In this document: positions 1-7,801 of the stretch, one piece after another
Layout: each line of letters begins with the position of its first letter
Numbering within the stretch: position 1 is the stretch's first letter
Source: Gracilaria domingensis
Taxonomy: Eukaryota > Rhodophyta > Florideophyceae > Gracilariales > Gracilariaceae
Assembly: GCA_022539475.1 (NCBI GenBank)
Contig: VCMS01000522.1
Span: 1 to 21,101 of the forward strand
DNA length: 21,101 bases
Direction: 5' to 3'
Position numbers and translations under genes: made by a program
The notes under the pieces: generated by a model
The model's database searches: none
The model's input: only the letters and a program-made list of their open reading frames with translations
What the model was told of the DNA's origin: nothing

Positions 1-1466
1 CACAGTCATCACTTGCCTTGTACATCAAATCCCCAAAGCTTCTGCAGCATCGAGACAGGTACCTCCTGTTGCTTTTCCAGAACACACAACGTTCGAAGCA
101 TTTCCCGAATCGGGTACGTAAAAGGCTTTCCTGACTCCGTCTCTCCTTTCCATCGACGCTCAAGTACTGACATCGAAGTATCAACCACGTTCCTTATCGC
201 ACCGTAACCGGGCCAGTGTTCCGTAACCAGTGACTTCTTTGTGGTCTGCAATTCTTCATGATACATACTCAGTGCATCCTCTTTTGCTTCCGCCATTCGT
301 CTCACGTACTTTCGAACACCGGCACCGGTCACAGCCAAAAGTAAAGGTATTCCTGCACAAGTCAACAGAATCTCCTCCAACGCCTCCATATTGCTCGGGT
401 TCTGAATCCTGCACTCCTCCAACTCAGCGTGATTCAGAAACATGATTCGCGAATCCTCTTCTTTTCTGGCTTCAAACGTTATGAATTCGTCGGCCTTCCG
501 AGCGAGCTCAAGGTCCCTCGTCGTGTACACAAGACGACTGTCAGCGTTCATCATATGTGCAAGAATGCGAAATGTCTCCCCATCAAACCCGTTCTCTTCC
601 CATACATCGTCAACCAGGAAGAGACATGTGTGATTCACGAACCATTGCCTGGCCTTGTCCACAGCTTCCTGCAGTTTCCTTCCACGTATAGTGTTCGCGA
701 GCTTCTGGTTTCCGGTCTTTTCAACAATCTCCGCAATCTTTCCACTGAGATCAACCATTTTAGCATCCGCTCCCAGTTGCATAAACTGCACACCATCCGG
801 AAACCTGCTTTTCACATCAGCCAAACTACTGTTCAATCCCCGGAGCGCGCACGTCTTTCCAACTCCGCCCCGCCCGGCAGCCACAACCGCTAGCACTTTG
901 TGCTCCGATGTTCGCAGTACCGCTGCCTTGAGCTTTCCTTCAGACGTCTGCAAAGATTCGTAATCCAGAGTGAGTCGTGGTGGATTGGGCGGCACAGTTC
1001 CATGTTTCAGAAAATGCACATCAGTTTGTGCCAAATCATCACCGTCTGTCACTGCCGCTTCTCTCTCTTTTACAAACTCTTCAAACTTCTCCACAGTGCC
1101 CTCGACTTCGGTCAAAGTTTGGTTCGCGAGCTGTACTCGATGCAATAGCGTAGCACTCGCAACGTCTGGCGCTAGCTTGACACACCTTTCCCTCGCCTGC
1201 TGCAACCTAGTTCTCCAAGTGCACAACATATGAGACGAAGAGTGTTGTCCACTTGGCTCGTTGATCCAAACTTGAACACGTTGCAGATGTTGATCGAGCA
1301 GTTGTTGAACGTGTCTCAATCTTTCGCGGTTGCGCGAGGCCAGGTCGTGGTGGCGAACAGGGGCTTTGAGTTTGTCCTCCACGTACATGAGAGCGGCTGG
1401 GGCCGCAGCTGCGACTGCAGCGGCCGCGGCTGCGACTGCAGCGGCCGCGGAGACTGGCTCTGCCAT
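1..1466 (-). CDS. G1: NB-ARC STAND/NLR-like receptor, N-terminal part, runs off left edge
   Basis: This is the N-terminal third of an NLR-like ATPase receptor. The start is the ATG at 1464-1466, chosen because the paralogs share it and it sits in an ATGGC context. Residues 4-26 are an Ala/Val-rich hydrophobic stretch. Residues 27-140 are helical and charged, a possible signalling bundle of unassigned family. A Pro-rich linker (158-163) leads into the NB-ARC domain: Walker A GRGGVGKT at 198-205, Walker B/kinase-2 LFLVDDVW at 282-289, RNBS-B-like SRLVYTTRD at 310-318, and GLPL-like CAGIPLLLA at 370-378. The winged-helix region begins near 450. These motifs predict a nucleotide-dependent oligomerisation switch (family knowledge). 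The apparent stop at 9-11 is probably spurious: the first 30 bases carry five extra bases relative to G3, so the real frame should continue leftward into the WD40 part. It is over 99% identical to the start of G3. Confidence 0.85.
1408..1449. repeat. 21-bp tandem duplication in the Ala-rich N-terminal codons of G1
   Basis: Two perfect adjacent 21-bp copies (1408-1428 and 1429-1449) encode the AAVAAAA-type repeat of the N-terminal hydrophobic stretch. G2 has a single copy, so its helix is 7 residues shorter. An in-frame 21-bp unit keeps the reading frame, so the tract can change length without breaking the gene. Confidence 0.9.
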
Positions 1467-1643
1467 TCAAGCGTTGAGCTAATGTGAGTGATTCAAACTC
1501 GAAAGTAGCAATGGTAACCGGAGCGGCGTGCGACCGGTGCTTGTGATGCCGAGGCGCGTTCGTTCGGAAAAGCGGGAAACGAGCAGAAAAAAGTCGAGTC
1601 GTTCGATTTCGGCAACGAGAAGGTTCGACGACGTATGAGCTGG

Positions 1644-1654
1644 ATTTATTCGAC
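1644..1654 (-). promoter_or_regulatory. Candidate TATA-like core promoter element of G1
   Basis: On the coding strand this reads GTCGAATAAAT, 178 bp upstream of the G1 ATG. The same 11 bases occur 177 bp upstream of the G2 ATG although the surrounding DNA has diverged. AT-rich sequence is otherwise scarce here. The role as a TATA-like element is inferred from conserved sequence and spacing only. Confidence 0.35.
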
Positions 1655-2348
1655 TGAGCAAACCAGCTGCGCCATAGTGGCCAATCTGGTACATCAGAAA
1701 TGCACGGAGAGGCGGTTTGCGAGGGAATGACGGATAGATGAGTGGAGGAGAGAAGGAGACACTGATGGAGACGATTGATCGACAGCGAAGACTGTCAGTT
1801 GGAAGCCCAAGTGATCGCGAGACGCTGATGCCTGCTTGAGGAGTTTGAGAGACATGCTGGTGTTGCTAGCTAGTTGTCATACTACAGCAAGGGCACTTGC
1901 GCATTGATGTCATGCGATCGTGGCGTGTGCACATGTACACGTATACGCCGTCATCCATCAATGGCAGATGTGACACTTCGGAACTGAAATCCCTAATTCC
2001 CACATGCTGCCTTTTCGTCTTCTCCAACAGTTGTGTACTCCCACAGGCAGCTCCATGATGCTTCTCCTTCATGTTGACGAATGCAGAATTGACTACTTTT
2101 GTCCGTTGTCAACATACCTGGGGACCCTTCTGCAAATCGCACAATGCATCGCGCCCGTGTCAAGCTCGGAAGAAAAACGCATATGCGGCGAGACGGCGAG
2201 CTACGTGTTGTTGTGCGCCATGTGGCGCTTTCCGCACACGCCAATAAAGCGCCGGCAACAAAACGCGCTCGCCGAGTGTGTCGCGCCAAGCGCCGTGTGA
2301 CCCGCGCGCCACGCCCGGCACGTGGCACGCGTCCCTCCCGCACGGGCG

Positions 2349-2362
2349 GCGCGCGCGCGCGC
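2349..2362. repeat. (GC)7 dinucleotide run
   Basis: This is an alternating GC run inside the GC-rich shared intergenic block. It is absent from the type-B counterpart near 9860. Alternating GC can adopt Z-DNA (general knowledge). It recurs at 16100-16113 in the second copy. Confidence 0.8.
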
Positions 2363-2395
2363 ATCGGCGGGTGGGCGGCACGGGCCGCGGGGAGG

Positions 2396-3220
2396 CCAAA
2401 ACTAGGACATCGAGAGACACATGGCCACAAATAGCCTACATTTTTCTGTCGTCTCGGCCTCTTTGTTGAATTTCGATGTAGTACACAGTGTACGCTACAG
2501 CCGGGATAGCTATCAGTACCTTTGGTATCTCAATGGCTCTCTGCGCGCCGTAACCCTGATGGTCTTCCAGCGTTGGCACATAATTTCTAACGAGGCAAGA
2601 GGGCCCCATAGCACAAAGACGGCGGTATAGGCGTCAATGACGAACCTCGGTTGGTCTGGGCGATTGAGCGGACCATTGCGGTCGACGAGGTCACAAATGG
2701 GCTCCCTGGCGACACTCCGGCGAAGATGCTTGCCAACTGTGTGGCCCACGCCCGAATCTCGAGAGCCAGCGCGAGCATGTCAGTTGACTGGCACACATGT
2801 CAGTAGGTGCCCACGTGGACGCGCTGTCGAAAGGCAGCAATTCCACAACGGCAGCTCCAGGCGGCGGCACGCGAGGCCGACGCGTGGCGTCGCCGCGTCG
2901 AATCGAATCGCGGCCGTCGAGTTGGCAGCGCGCGCCGCGCTCCCGCCGTCGGGAGCGACAGCACGGCTGTGACAGCCGCCAGTTGGGCGTCCCTCGCGCA
3001 GCTTTTCCTCCCGCAGCTGTTCGATCTCGCGGGGAGCATTTCCCGGGATGCCGCTCGCACGTGCTGCTCAGCGCGGCTGACTCGCCCTCTGCGGGGCTTC
3101 GCGATGGGTCGAGCCCTCCTCGTCAAAGCTTTCGGTCACGGCCGCGTATGACCTTGCGCAGTGAGTGGCACTGCCTCGGACCACCGCCGGAGAGAGACAC
3201 GCGACGACAGTTGTTCGGGG
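2396..3220. other. Type-A-specific stretch of about 825 bp, absent from type B
   Basis: Sequence flanking this stretch aligns to type B near 9905 and 10045, but the stretch itself does not. It includes a less GC-rich half (2430-2800) with several small palindromes (2481-2493, 2505-2514) and a GC-rich half (2800-3150) with an unassigned 114-codon plus-strand frame (2807-3151). I see no transposase motif and did not find terminal inverted repeats. It may be an insertion in type A or a deletion in type B. Ends are approximate. Confidence 0.5.
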
Positions 3221-3250
3221 GAAGCAGCCCTCGTCTGTACATCGTCGCAA

Positions 3251-3288
3251 GTGTATGCAGCCATCGCTCGCAACATGGCTGCATACAC
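3251..3288. repeat. Long perfect hairpin, type A
   Basis: Arms of 14 bp (GTGTATGCAGCCAT and its complement at 3275-3288) flank a 10-base loop. The structure is kept in type-B DNA at 10084-10121 with a different loop, although flanks there are poorly conserved. It sits about 1.6 kb from the G2 stop and 1.8 kb from the G1 start. It could be a structured RNA element, a terminator-like signal or a mobile-element remnant; I cannot decide. Confidence 0.85.
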
Positions 3289-4087
3289 CGCTCCTAATGC
3301 CAATAGCTCGTGTTGAAGGAATCCTTCAATGATCGGTCTCCCAGCCCTTCTGTCCAGTCGGTACTCGCATGTATACCTCCTGACAGCTCTCTGCCACGCA
3401 ATTGCCCTTATGCGCTTCCAACTGGCGGAAATGATGGCGTATCTTACAACCAAGAAGGGCGCATGGGACAAACCCGAAAAGGGTGGGAGCCAATTGAGAT
3501 TCGTGGTTGTTTCGAGCGTCTCAGAGAACATTGCTGGCGAACTGACGGATACGTGGACACGCCTGCAAACTCATGCAGCGTAATCTCAATTCTGGCTTAC
3601 ACAAGGAACTGGAGCCAAAACTGCAAAACTTGCTTCAATTTTTGCCTTTCTTCGCAAATGATGCTGATCTCTTCAATTCTACGCCGCGTCTTCCCCATCG
3701 CGCCCGTCTCCCTTTTTGCGACGACCTCTTTCACTTGGGATGTACCAAACGCAGAAACCGTCGCTCACTCCGACAGCCCGCTCCTTGTTTTCTCCGCACT
3801 TGCCGCACATGGCCTAACCTTTTCCTCGCTCCATGTGTGCGAGTAAAACGTGTACAACGGTACGGTACCTCGAATGCTTGCATTCATGTCTGCGCGCATG
3901 CCACAACGCAACTCCACCCCCAACACGGAGGACCAATTCTTCTTTCTGACAGAGTGCCCCCATAGCTGAGTGACTGTCGGCGTGGGCCGAGTCATGTCGC
4001 AGACGCACAAACATGATATCAAGAAGCGCACTTGTTTGCCAGACAGTTGAAAATCGATCCGGTCACTCAGGCAGATAACGATGTTTC

Positions 4088-4195
4088 CCTGCGCAGGTGC
4101 AACCCACGCAGCACGTGGGTAGCCTACGCAATTCAGTTTACAAACTGAATTCGGTGACGGTGGAACATCTCCACCTACGCAGTGCCTACACTGCG
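4088..4195. repeat. Run of five consecutive perfect inverted repeats
   Basis: In order: CCTGCGCAGG (4088-4097); ACCCACG with its complement around a 5-base loop (4102-4120); arms AATTCAGTTT around AC (4130-4151); GGTGGA around ACATC (4159-4175); CGCAGTG around CCTA (4178-4195). These cover 86 of 108 bases and are separated by only 2-9 bases. The type-B region has unrelated sequence at this place (10464-10545). The function is unknown. Confidence 0.88.
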
Positions 4196-4289
4196 AAGCC
4201 ATCAACAGCTACTTCAATTTGTTTGGGGGTTAGCGCTTCGCAGACCAAGCCAGAATCGAAAGTGCCTCGCACCCAGGCATACTAAAACA

Positions 4290-4309
4290 GGAAGCGTGGC
4301 CAGGCTTCC
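4290..4309. repeat. 20-base near-perfect palindrome downstream of G2
   Basis: GGAAGC and GCTTCC flank the palindrome TGGCCA with one G opposite G on each side. It is identical in type B (10614-10633) and in the second type-A copy (18041-18060). A perfect ATGAGCTCAT palindrome follows at 4325-4334 in type A and is also kept in type B. Confidence 0.75.
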
Positions 4310-4573
4310 AGTGTGGACTGCAAAATGAGCTCATGTGGTCAAGCGTACCGTTACTCTATCCCTCTGATGATCGCAGCTCCTCGAAAGACAATGGTCTCTA
4401 TAACAGAGCTCAAATCTTTGTGGATTGCTCCCCTCTTTCTTTTGCAACTCAAGTACTCTCTTTTTCATTCTTTTACGGCTAATCGAAGCTTTACGACCTT
4501 CTCGATGAATGCGTTTTTGAGGTTTGCTCTATGATTTAGATGGCACAAATTGGAAGTCGACCTCTGCCACACT

Positions 4574-4714
4574 CTGTTTCAGCAAGCTCCGTTGCACTCG
4601 TTCTGTTTTGGCGTTGTTTGGCCGTCCGTTTGTACACGCACGCTCCAACCGGTATGGAGTGATACGACTGTGCGTTGCGCACATTGGGCAGGCAGCTGAG
4701 GCAAGCTTGGCGAC
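4574..4714. other. 141-bp block, 100% identical between types A and B, downstream of G2
   Basis: Every base matches 10912-11052, while sequence on both sides differs at roughly one base in ten. It begins about 135 bp past the G2 stop on the coding strand, so it could be part of the 3-prime UTR. It holds two short inverted repeats: CTCCA/TGGAG around an ACCGGT core (4643-4659) and TGTGCG/CGCACA (4669-4683). No open frame is convincingly shared through its flanks. Confidence 0.85.
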
Positions 4715-4848
4715 GTGGAGCGGTGCTTTGATGTAAATGTGTTGAGAAAAAGATGGCACTGTCATGAGGCGCGCAATGCGTGAAATGACGAGTTTGATGT
4801 TTCTGTTCGTGGCGATTCTGGCATATGGCGATGTGACAAAACAAACGA

Positions 4849-6276
4849 TCATTGCTGCGGAAGACAGAATCGCAAACCTCTGCCGGGATTGACCAATGGG
4901 GCGAGGAAGAAGCCAAACTGGTAGCGGCGGCAGGGATGTTCGGATGTGCCAAGCCACAGCTTGCCCTTGTGCGGGGCGTCGAACTCCAGCCTTCTTGACC
5001 GCTGCCACCACAGCGGCAGCTGGTGCGGCGCCGGGTGTGGCACGCACGTGTCGTCGTGCAAGCTGCACAGCTGCGAGGAGTTATCCGCAAGCATCACATC
5101 GACAGCGCCGGCGCGCAGCGACACGAAAATCGGAATTTTGCCCGCGAGCGAGAAGCGGTGCGTGGCCACGCGCTGCGCCACGTCCCACACGACCAACACG
5201 TCGTCGTCGTATCCCGCCGCCACTCGCGCGCCGTCGTCGCACATGGCCACGCACCGTGTCGGCACGGGCTGCAAGTGCGCGCGCAGCGCGCCGCCGACAG
5301 CGGCGCCGCGGCGCGTGTCCCACACGCGCACGTCGCCGTCACCGTCGCCCGACGCGGCGCGCGAGCCGTCCGCGCACAGCGCCACGCACAACACGTGCTC
5401 ACCGTGGCCGAGCAGCGCGTCGCACACGGCGGCGCCGGAGCGCACGTCCCACACGCGCACCGCACGGTCGTGCCGACCGCCGGACGCGAGCCGCCGCGCG
5501 TCCGCGCTGAACGAAAGCGCCGCCACGGTGCGCTCGTGCGCGCGCAGCACCTGCGGCCGCAGCGCGCCGCTGGCGCCGTCCCACAGCCGCACCGTCCCGT
5601 CCAGCGACCCCGTCGCAATCCACCGCCCGTCAGCGCTCACGCACACACACTCAATCGCCTCCTCATGCGCGTCCTCACCGCGGCTGCCGCTCTCCGCCTG
5701 CGCGCCCCTCACATCCCACACTCGAACGCTTCCGCCATCCATCCCGGCAAGCCCGACAGAGCCGTCTTCACTTGCACCCACGAAACGAACCCAACCACCC
5801 CCCGTACCCCCTTGTATCACGCCTCTTTCGCTCCCATGCTCCCACACGCCATAGCCTCCATCAACTGCACCCCAAAAAACCAGTTTCCCATCTTCACTGA
5901 GCGCTGCGCTACTCCCAGAAAGTCCGGCTTCAACAAAGTTCAAGTAACTTCCGCTCTCAGCGTCCAGCACTCCAATCATTCCACCATACAAAGTTCCCGT
6001 TACAATCAGTTCCCCATTTCCACTGAACGCCACACTTGCCACAGAACCATCATTCTCACAGATCTTTTCGCCGCTCTCTGCGTCCCATACGTAAACTCCA
6101 CCCTCTTCCAACCCACAACACACCTTCCTTCCCGTCGAGCTCACAGCAACGCACTCGACATTCCCTTCTTTCCCACTCACAAGTTCCCGAGCAGTTCCAT
6201 CGCCCTGCAGGTCCCACGTTACCACATTGCCAACATCTGCCAGCCCACACGCAACCCATCTCGAATCCTCGCTCAC
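4849..6276 (-). CDS. G2 segment: WD40 beta-propeller, C-terminal part
   Basis: This 475-residue open segment holds roughly ten WD40-like blades, each ending in variants of VRVWD or VRLWD followed by a GA or SG turn. It then has a Cys/His/Pro-containing tail that closes with RFCLPQQ and TGA. The first residue shown is an internal Met after the frameshift at about 6300. WD40 propellers in STAND proteins act as ligand-sensing or autoinhibitory surfaces. The last five blades (about 5100-5690) are far richer in GC than the earlier ones. Differences from G3 cluster after the AH/GH dipeptide and after the SG/AG dipeptide of each blade. The sequence is identical to the corresponding part of G4. Confidence 0.85.
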   Translation of the reverse strand: MSEDSRWVACGLADVGNVVTWDLQGDGTARELVSGKEGNVECVAVSSTGRKVCCGLEEGGVYVWDAESGEKICENDGSVASVAFSGNGELIVTGTLYGGMIGVLDAESGSYLNFVEAGLSGSSAALSEDGKLVFWGAVDGGYGVWEHGSERGVIQGGTGGGWVRFVGASEDGSVGLAGMDGGSVRVWDVRGAQAESGSRGEDAHEEAIECVCVSADGRWIATGSLDGTVRLWDGASGALRPQVLRAHERTVAALSFSADARRLASGGRHDRAVRVWDVRSGAAVCDALLGHGEHVLCVALCADGSRAASGDGDGDVRVWDTRRGAAVGGALRAHLQPVPTRCVAMCDDGARVAAGYDDDVLVVWDVAQRVATHRFSLAGKIPIFVSLRAGAVDVMLADNSSQLCSLHDDTCVPHPAPHQLPLWWQRSRRLEFDAPHKGKLWLGTSEHPCRRYQFGFFLAPLVNPGRGLRFCLPQQ

Positions 6277-7130
6277 ACAAATGCACCAAATCGCTTCCTC
6301 CTTCCCACACTACTCTCCACGTCCCTCGCAGCGTCCCACTTCTTCACGTTATTATCAGCATCCACGTACACAACCATTCGTCCATCTTTTGACAACGCAG
6401 CGGATCCATACCTTCTTATCTTTCTTTCAAAACGGTTTAGACTGCCGTGCGTTAAGTTGTACTTCACTATTTCCAACTTCTCACCATACCTGACCAAGAT
6501 TGTCAACTCACTCTTATGTTTATGAATACCCAATACGTCCCCCTCCACTTGTATGCTCTCCAAATCAGCGCCCCCAGCAGCCGTCAGGAACCCTTCTTCC
6601 GCTCTCAACCATGCTTCTTCTCTCTTCTCTGCAATCTCCGCAACTTGCTCCAAAAACTCACGCGTCGTCTTACACTTCTTTGAATGCGTTATCAGTCGTC
6701 CATACAGCTGGAACCACACCTCCCGTGGGTTTCGTGACACTGCGACCTGGCTTAGTCTCGCCGCATGTGCAATCACTTCCAGTGCCCTCTTCTTCTCTTC
6801 CTTCCTTTCCATGCTTGAACGAACGAGTGCTGTTTGCCCATTTGAAACTTCACTCTCAACAGCAAAGATTCCACTCTCTGTGAGACGCTTCGCTATCCAT
6901 TCAGGCTTCAGTAGCAGCCAAACCAATTCTTCATCTTCTCCGGCGTCCTTGAGCAGTCGGCAAACGTTGCTCTCCAGGTACCCATCTCTGTCTTCCACAC
7001 CCCACCATTCTCGTCTTCTGCATTCCTTCATACAGTCTACAACCGGTGCGTCTTCCACAACTGCCGCATTCTGGACAATATCGGCCCTACCTTTGTCCGG
7101 CTTCCAACAGCACACTTTCCTTAACTTCAT
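6273..7130 (-). CDS. G2 segment: helical linker and first WD40 blades
   Basis: This 285-residue open segment starts with LRKVCCWKPDKGR. It continues with an acidic and aromatic helical region containing LVWLLLKPEWIAKRL, which resembles the helical domain that follows the winged helix in APAF-1-like and bacterial NB-ARC-WD40 proteins (family-level resemblance). A Lys/Glu-rich, coiled-coil-like stretch follows (TREFLEQVAEIAEKREEAW), and then the first two propeller blades, ending at VKKWDAARDVESSVG. The frame is lost near 6300, where one C is missing from a CCC run that is intact in G4. About 98-99% of its bases match G3, clearly more than in the WD40 part. Confidence 0.75.
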   Translation of the reverse strand: MKLRKVCCWKPDKGRADIVQNAAVVEDAPVVDCMKECRRREWWGVEDRDGYLESNVCRLLKDAGEDEELVWLLLKPEWIAKRLTESGIFAVESEVSNGQTALVRSSMERKEEKKRALEVIAHAARLSQVAVSRNPREVWFQLYGRLITHSKKCKTTREFLEQVAEIAEKREEAWLRAEEGFLTAAGGADLESIQVEGDVLGIHKHKSELTILVRYGEKLEIVKYNLTHGSLNRFERKIRRYGSAALSKDGRMVVYVDADNNVKKWDAARDVESSVGRRKRFGAFV

Positions 7131-7790
7131 CCAAATCCTGCTCTTCTCACCTCAGCAGCTCCTAAACTATTCGGAACCACTTCGGATATTCTGTCAACTT
7201 TAGCAGTATCATCTCCAATGTACCCATTCAATAATCGCTTAATGTACCTGCGCTTCTCATCTCCCGAATCATGACGCAACACATCCAAAATGTCGTCATG
7301 CACACGCAGCACCTTCTTCTTCCCTCGAATCGCAATCTCCACCACAGCCACCGAGTCTAGAGCTTCCATCACCTTCACAGCCTCACCTGCCTCACTCAAT
7401 CCCCAAAGCTTCTGCAGCATCGAGACAGGTACTTCCTGCTGCTTTCCAGAACACACAATGTTCGAAGCATTTCCCGAATCGAGTACGTAAAAGGCTTCCT
7501 GACTCCGTCTCTCCTTTCCATCGACGCTCAAGTACTGACATCGAAGTATCAACCACGTTCCTTATCGCACCGTAACCGGGCCAGTGTTCTGTAACCAGTG
7601 ACTTCTTTGTGGCCTTCAACTCTTTATGATACATACTCAGTGCATCCTCTTTTGGTTCTGCCATTCGCGTCACGTATTTTCGAACACCGGCACCGGTCAC
7701 AGCCAAAAGTAAAGGTATTCCTGCACAAGTCAACAGAATCTCCTCCAACGCCTCCATATTGCTCCTATTCCGAATCTCCCACTCCTCCAA
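7127..7790 (-). CDS. G2 segment: end of NB-ARC and winged helix with VHD motif, two internal frameshifts
   Basis: This stretch joins two overlapping open segments (7790-7392 and 7552-7127). It encodes the GLPL-like CAGIPLLLA, a Trp/Tyr-rich helix, and the winged-helix region ending in VLRVHDDILDVL. The VHD there stands where the MHD motif of NLRs lies. Two single T losses, near 7492 and 7437, put about 55 bases out of frame between them. A third loss near 7152 ends the segment. Reading through these sites by comparison with G3 and G4 gives a continuous homologous protein. Confidence 0.7.
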
Positions 7791-7801
7791 CTCAGCGTGA
7801 T

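Larger units (their letters stand above)
1467..4848. other. Type-A intergenic region, no convincing gene
   Basis: This is 3.4 kb between the G1 start and the G2 stop. It contains a promoter-proximal block shared with type B (1467-1740), a GC-rich block shared with type B (about 2196-2395) and a block of about 825 bp absent from type B (about 2396-3220). A shared long hairpin follows (3251-3288), then a second type-A-only stretch (about 3297-3610), shared non-coding sequence (3620-4060), a run of palindromes (4088-4195), and a conserved block near the G2 3-prime end (4574-4714). Several 60-180 codon open frames exist on both strands, but they overlap one another and I recognise no domain. Where type-B counterparts exist, the frames are not preserved. 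Confidence 0.7.
1..7351. repeat. Left copy of a near-identical 7.35-kb segment (period about 13,752 bp)
   Basis: This segment recurs at about 13758-21101 in the same orientation. It covers the G1 N-terminal part, the type-A intergenic DNA and the G2 C-terminal part. Between about 1600 and 6276 I saw no difference in any reading frame or compared line. Scattered differences lie nearer the ends (around 836, 1596, 6300, 6510, 7040, 7152, 7273, 7336, plus the noisy first 30 bases). This could be a tandem duplication, a circle read past its origin, or an assembly overlap. Confidence 0.9.

Noticed and set aside
2807..3151. A 114-codon plus-strand frame with an Arg/Ala-rich product.
   Set aside because: It lies in GC-rich DNA where long frames open by chance on both strands. 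It has no recognisable domain, no type-B counterpart, and an overlapping 166-codon frame in another phase.
3310..3846. Overlapping plus-strand frames of 178, 84 and 130 codons.
   Set aside because: They are mutually overlapping in different phases, no domain is visible, and part of the region is absent from type B.
4088..4195. Whether the hairpin run is a tRNA or a CRISPR array.
   Set aside because: There is no acceptor-stem closure, anticodon arm or T-loop consensus. The hairpins are not copies of one repeat and have no regular spacers.
3765..4205. A 146-codon minus-strand frame sharing a stretch (DFQLSGKQVR onward) with a type-B frame at 10292-10498.
   Set aside because: The differences between A and B in the shared stretch all change amino acids, and type B has a frame-shifting indel, so purifying selection on a protein is not visible. 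It is better read as conserved non-coding DNA.
5023..6525. A 500-codon open frame on the plus strand opposite the WD40 region, with equivalents at 11355-12821 and 18774-20276.
   Set aside because: It is antisense to a clear WD40 coding sequence. Its product is a low-complexity Arg/His/Pro/Thr protein, as expected from GC-rich repeated WD codons read backwards. Its openness follows from codon bias.
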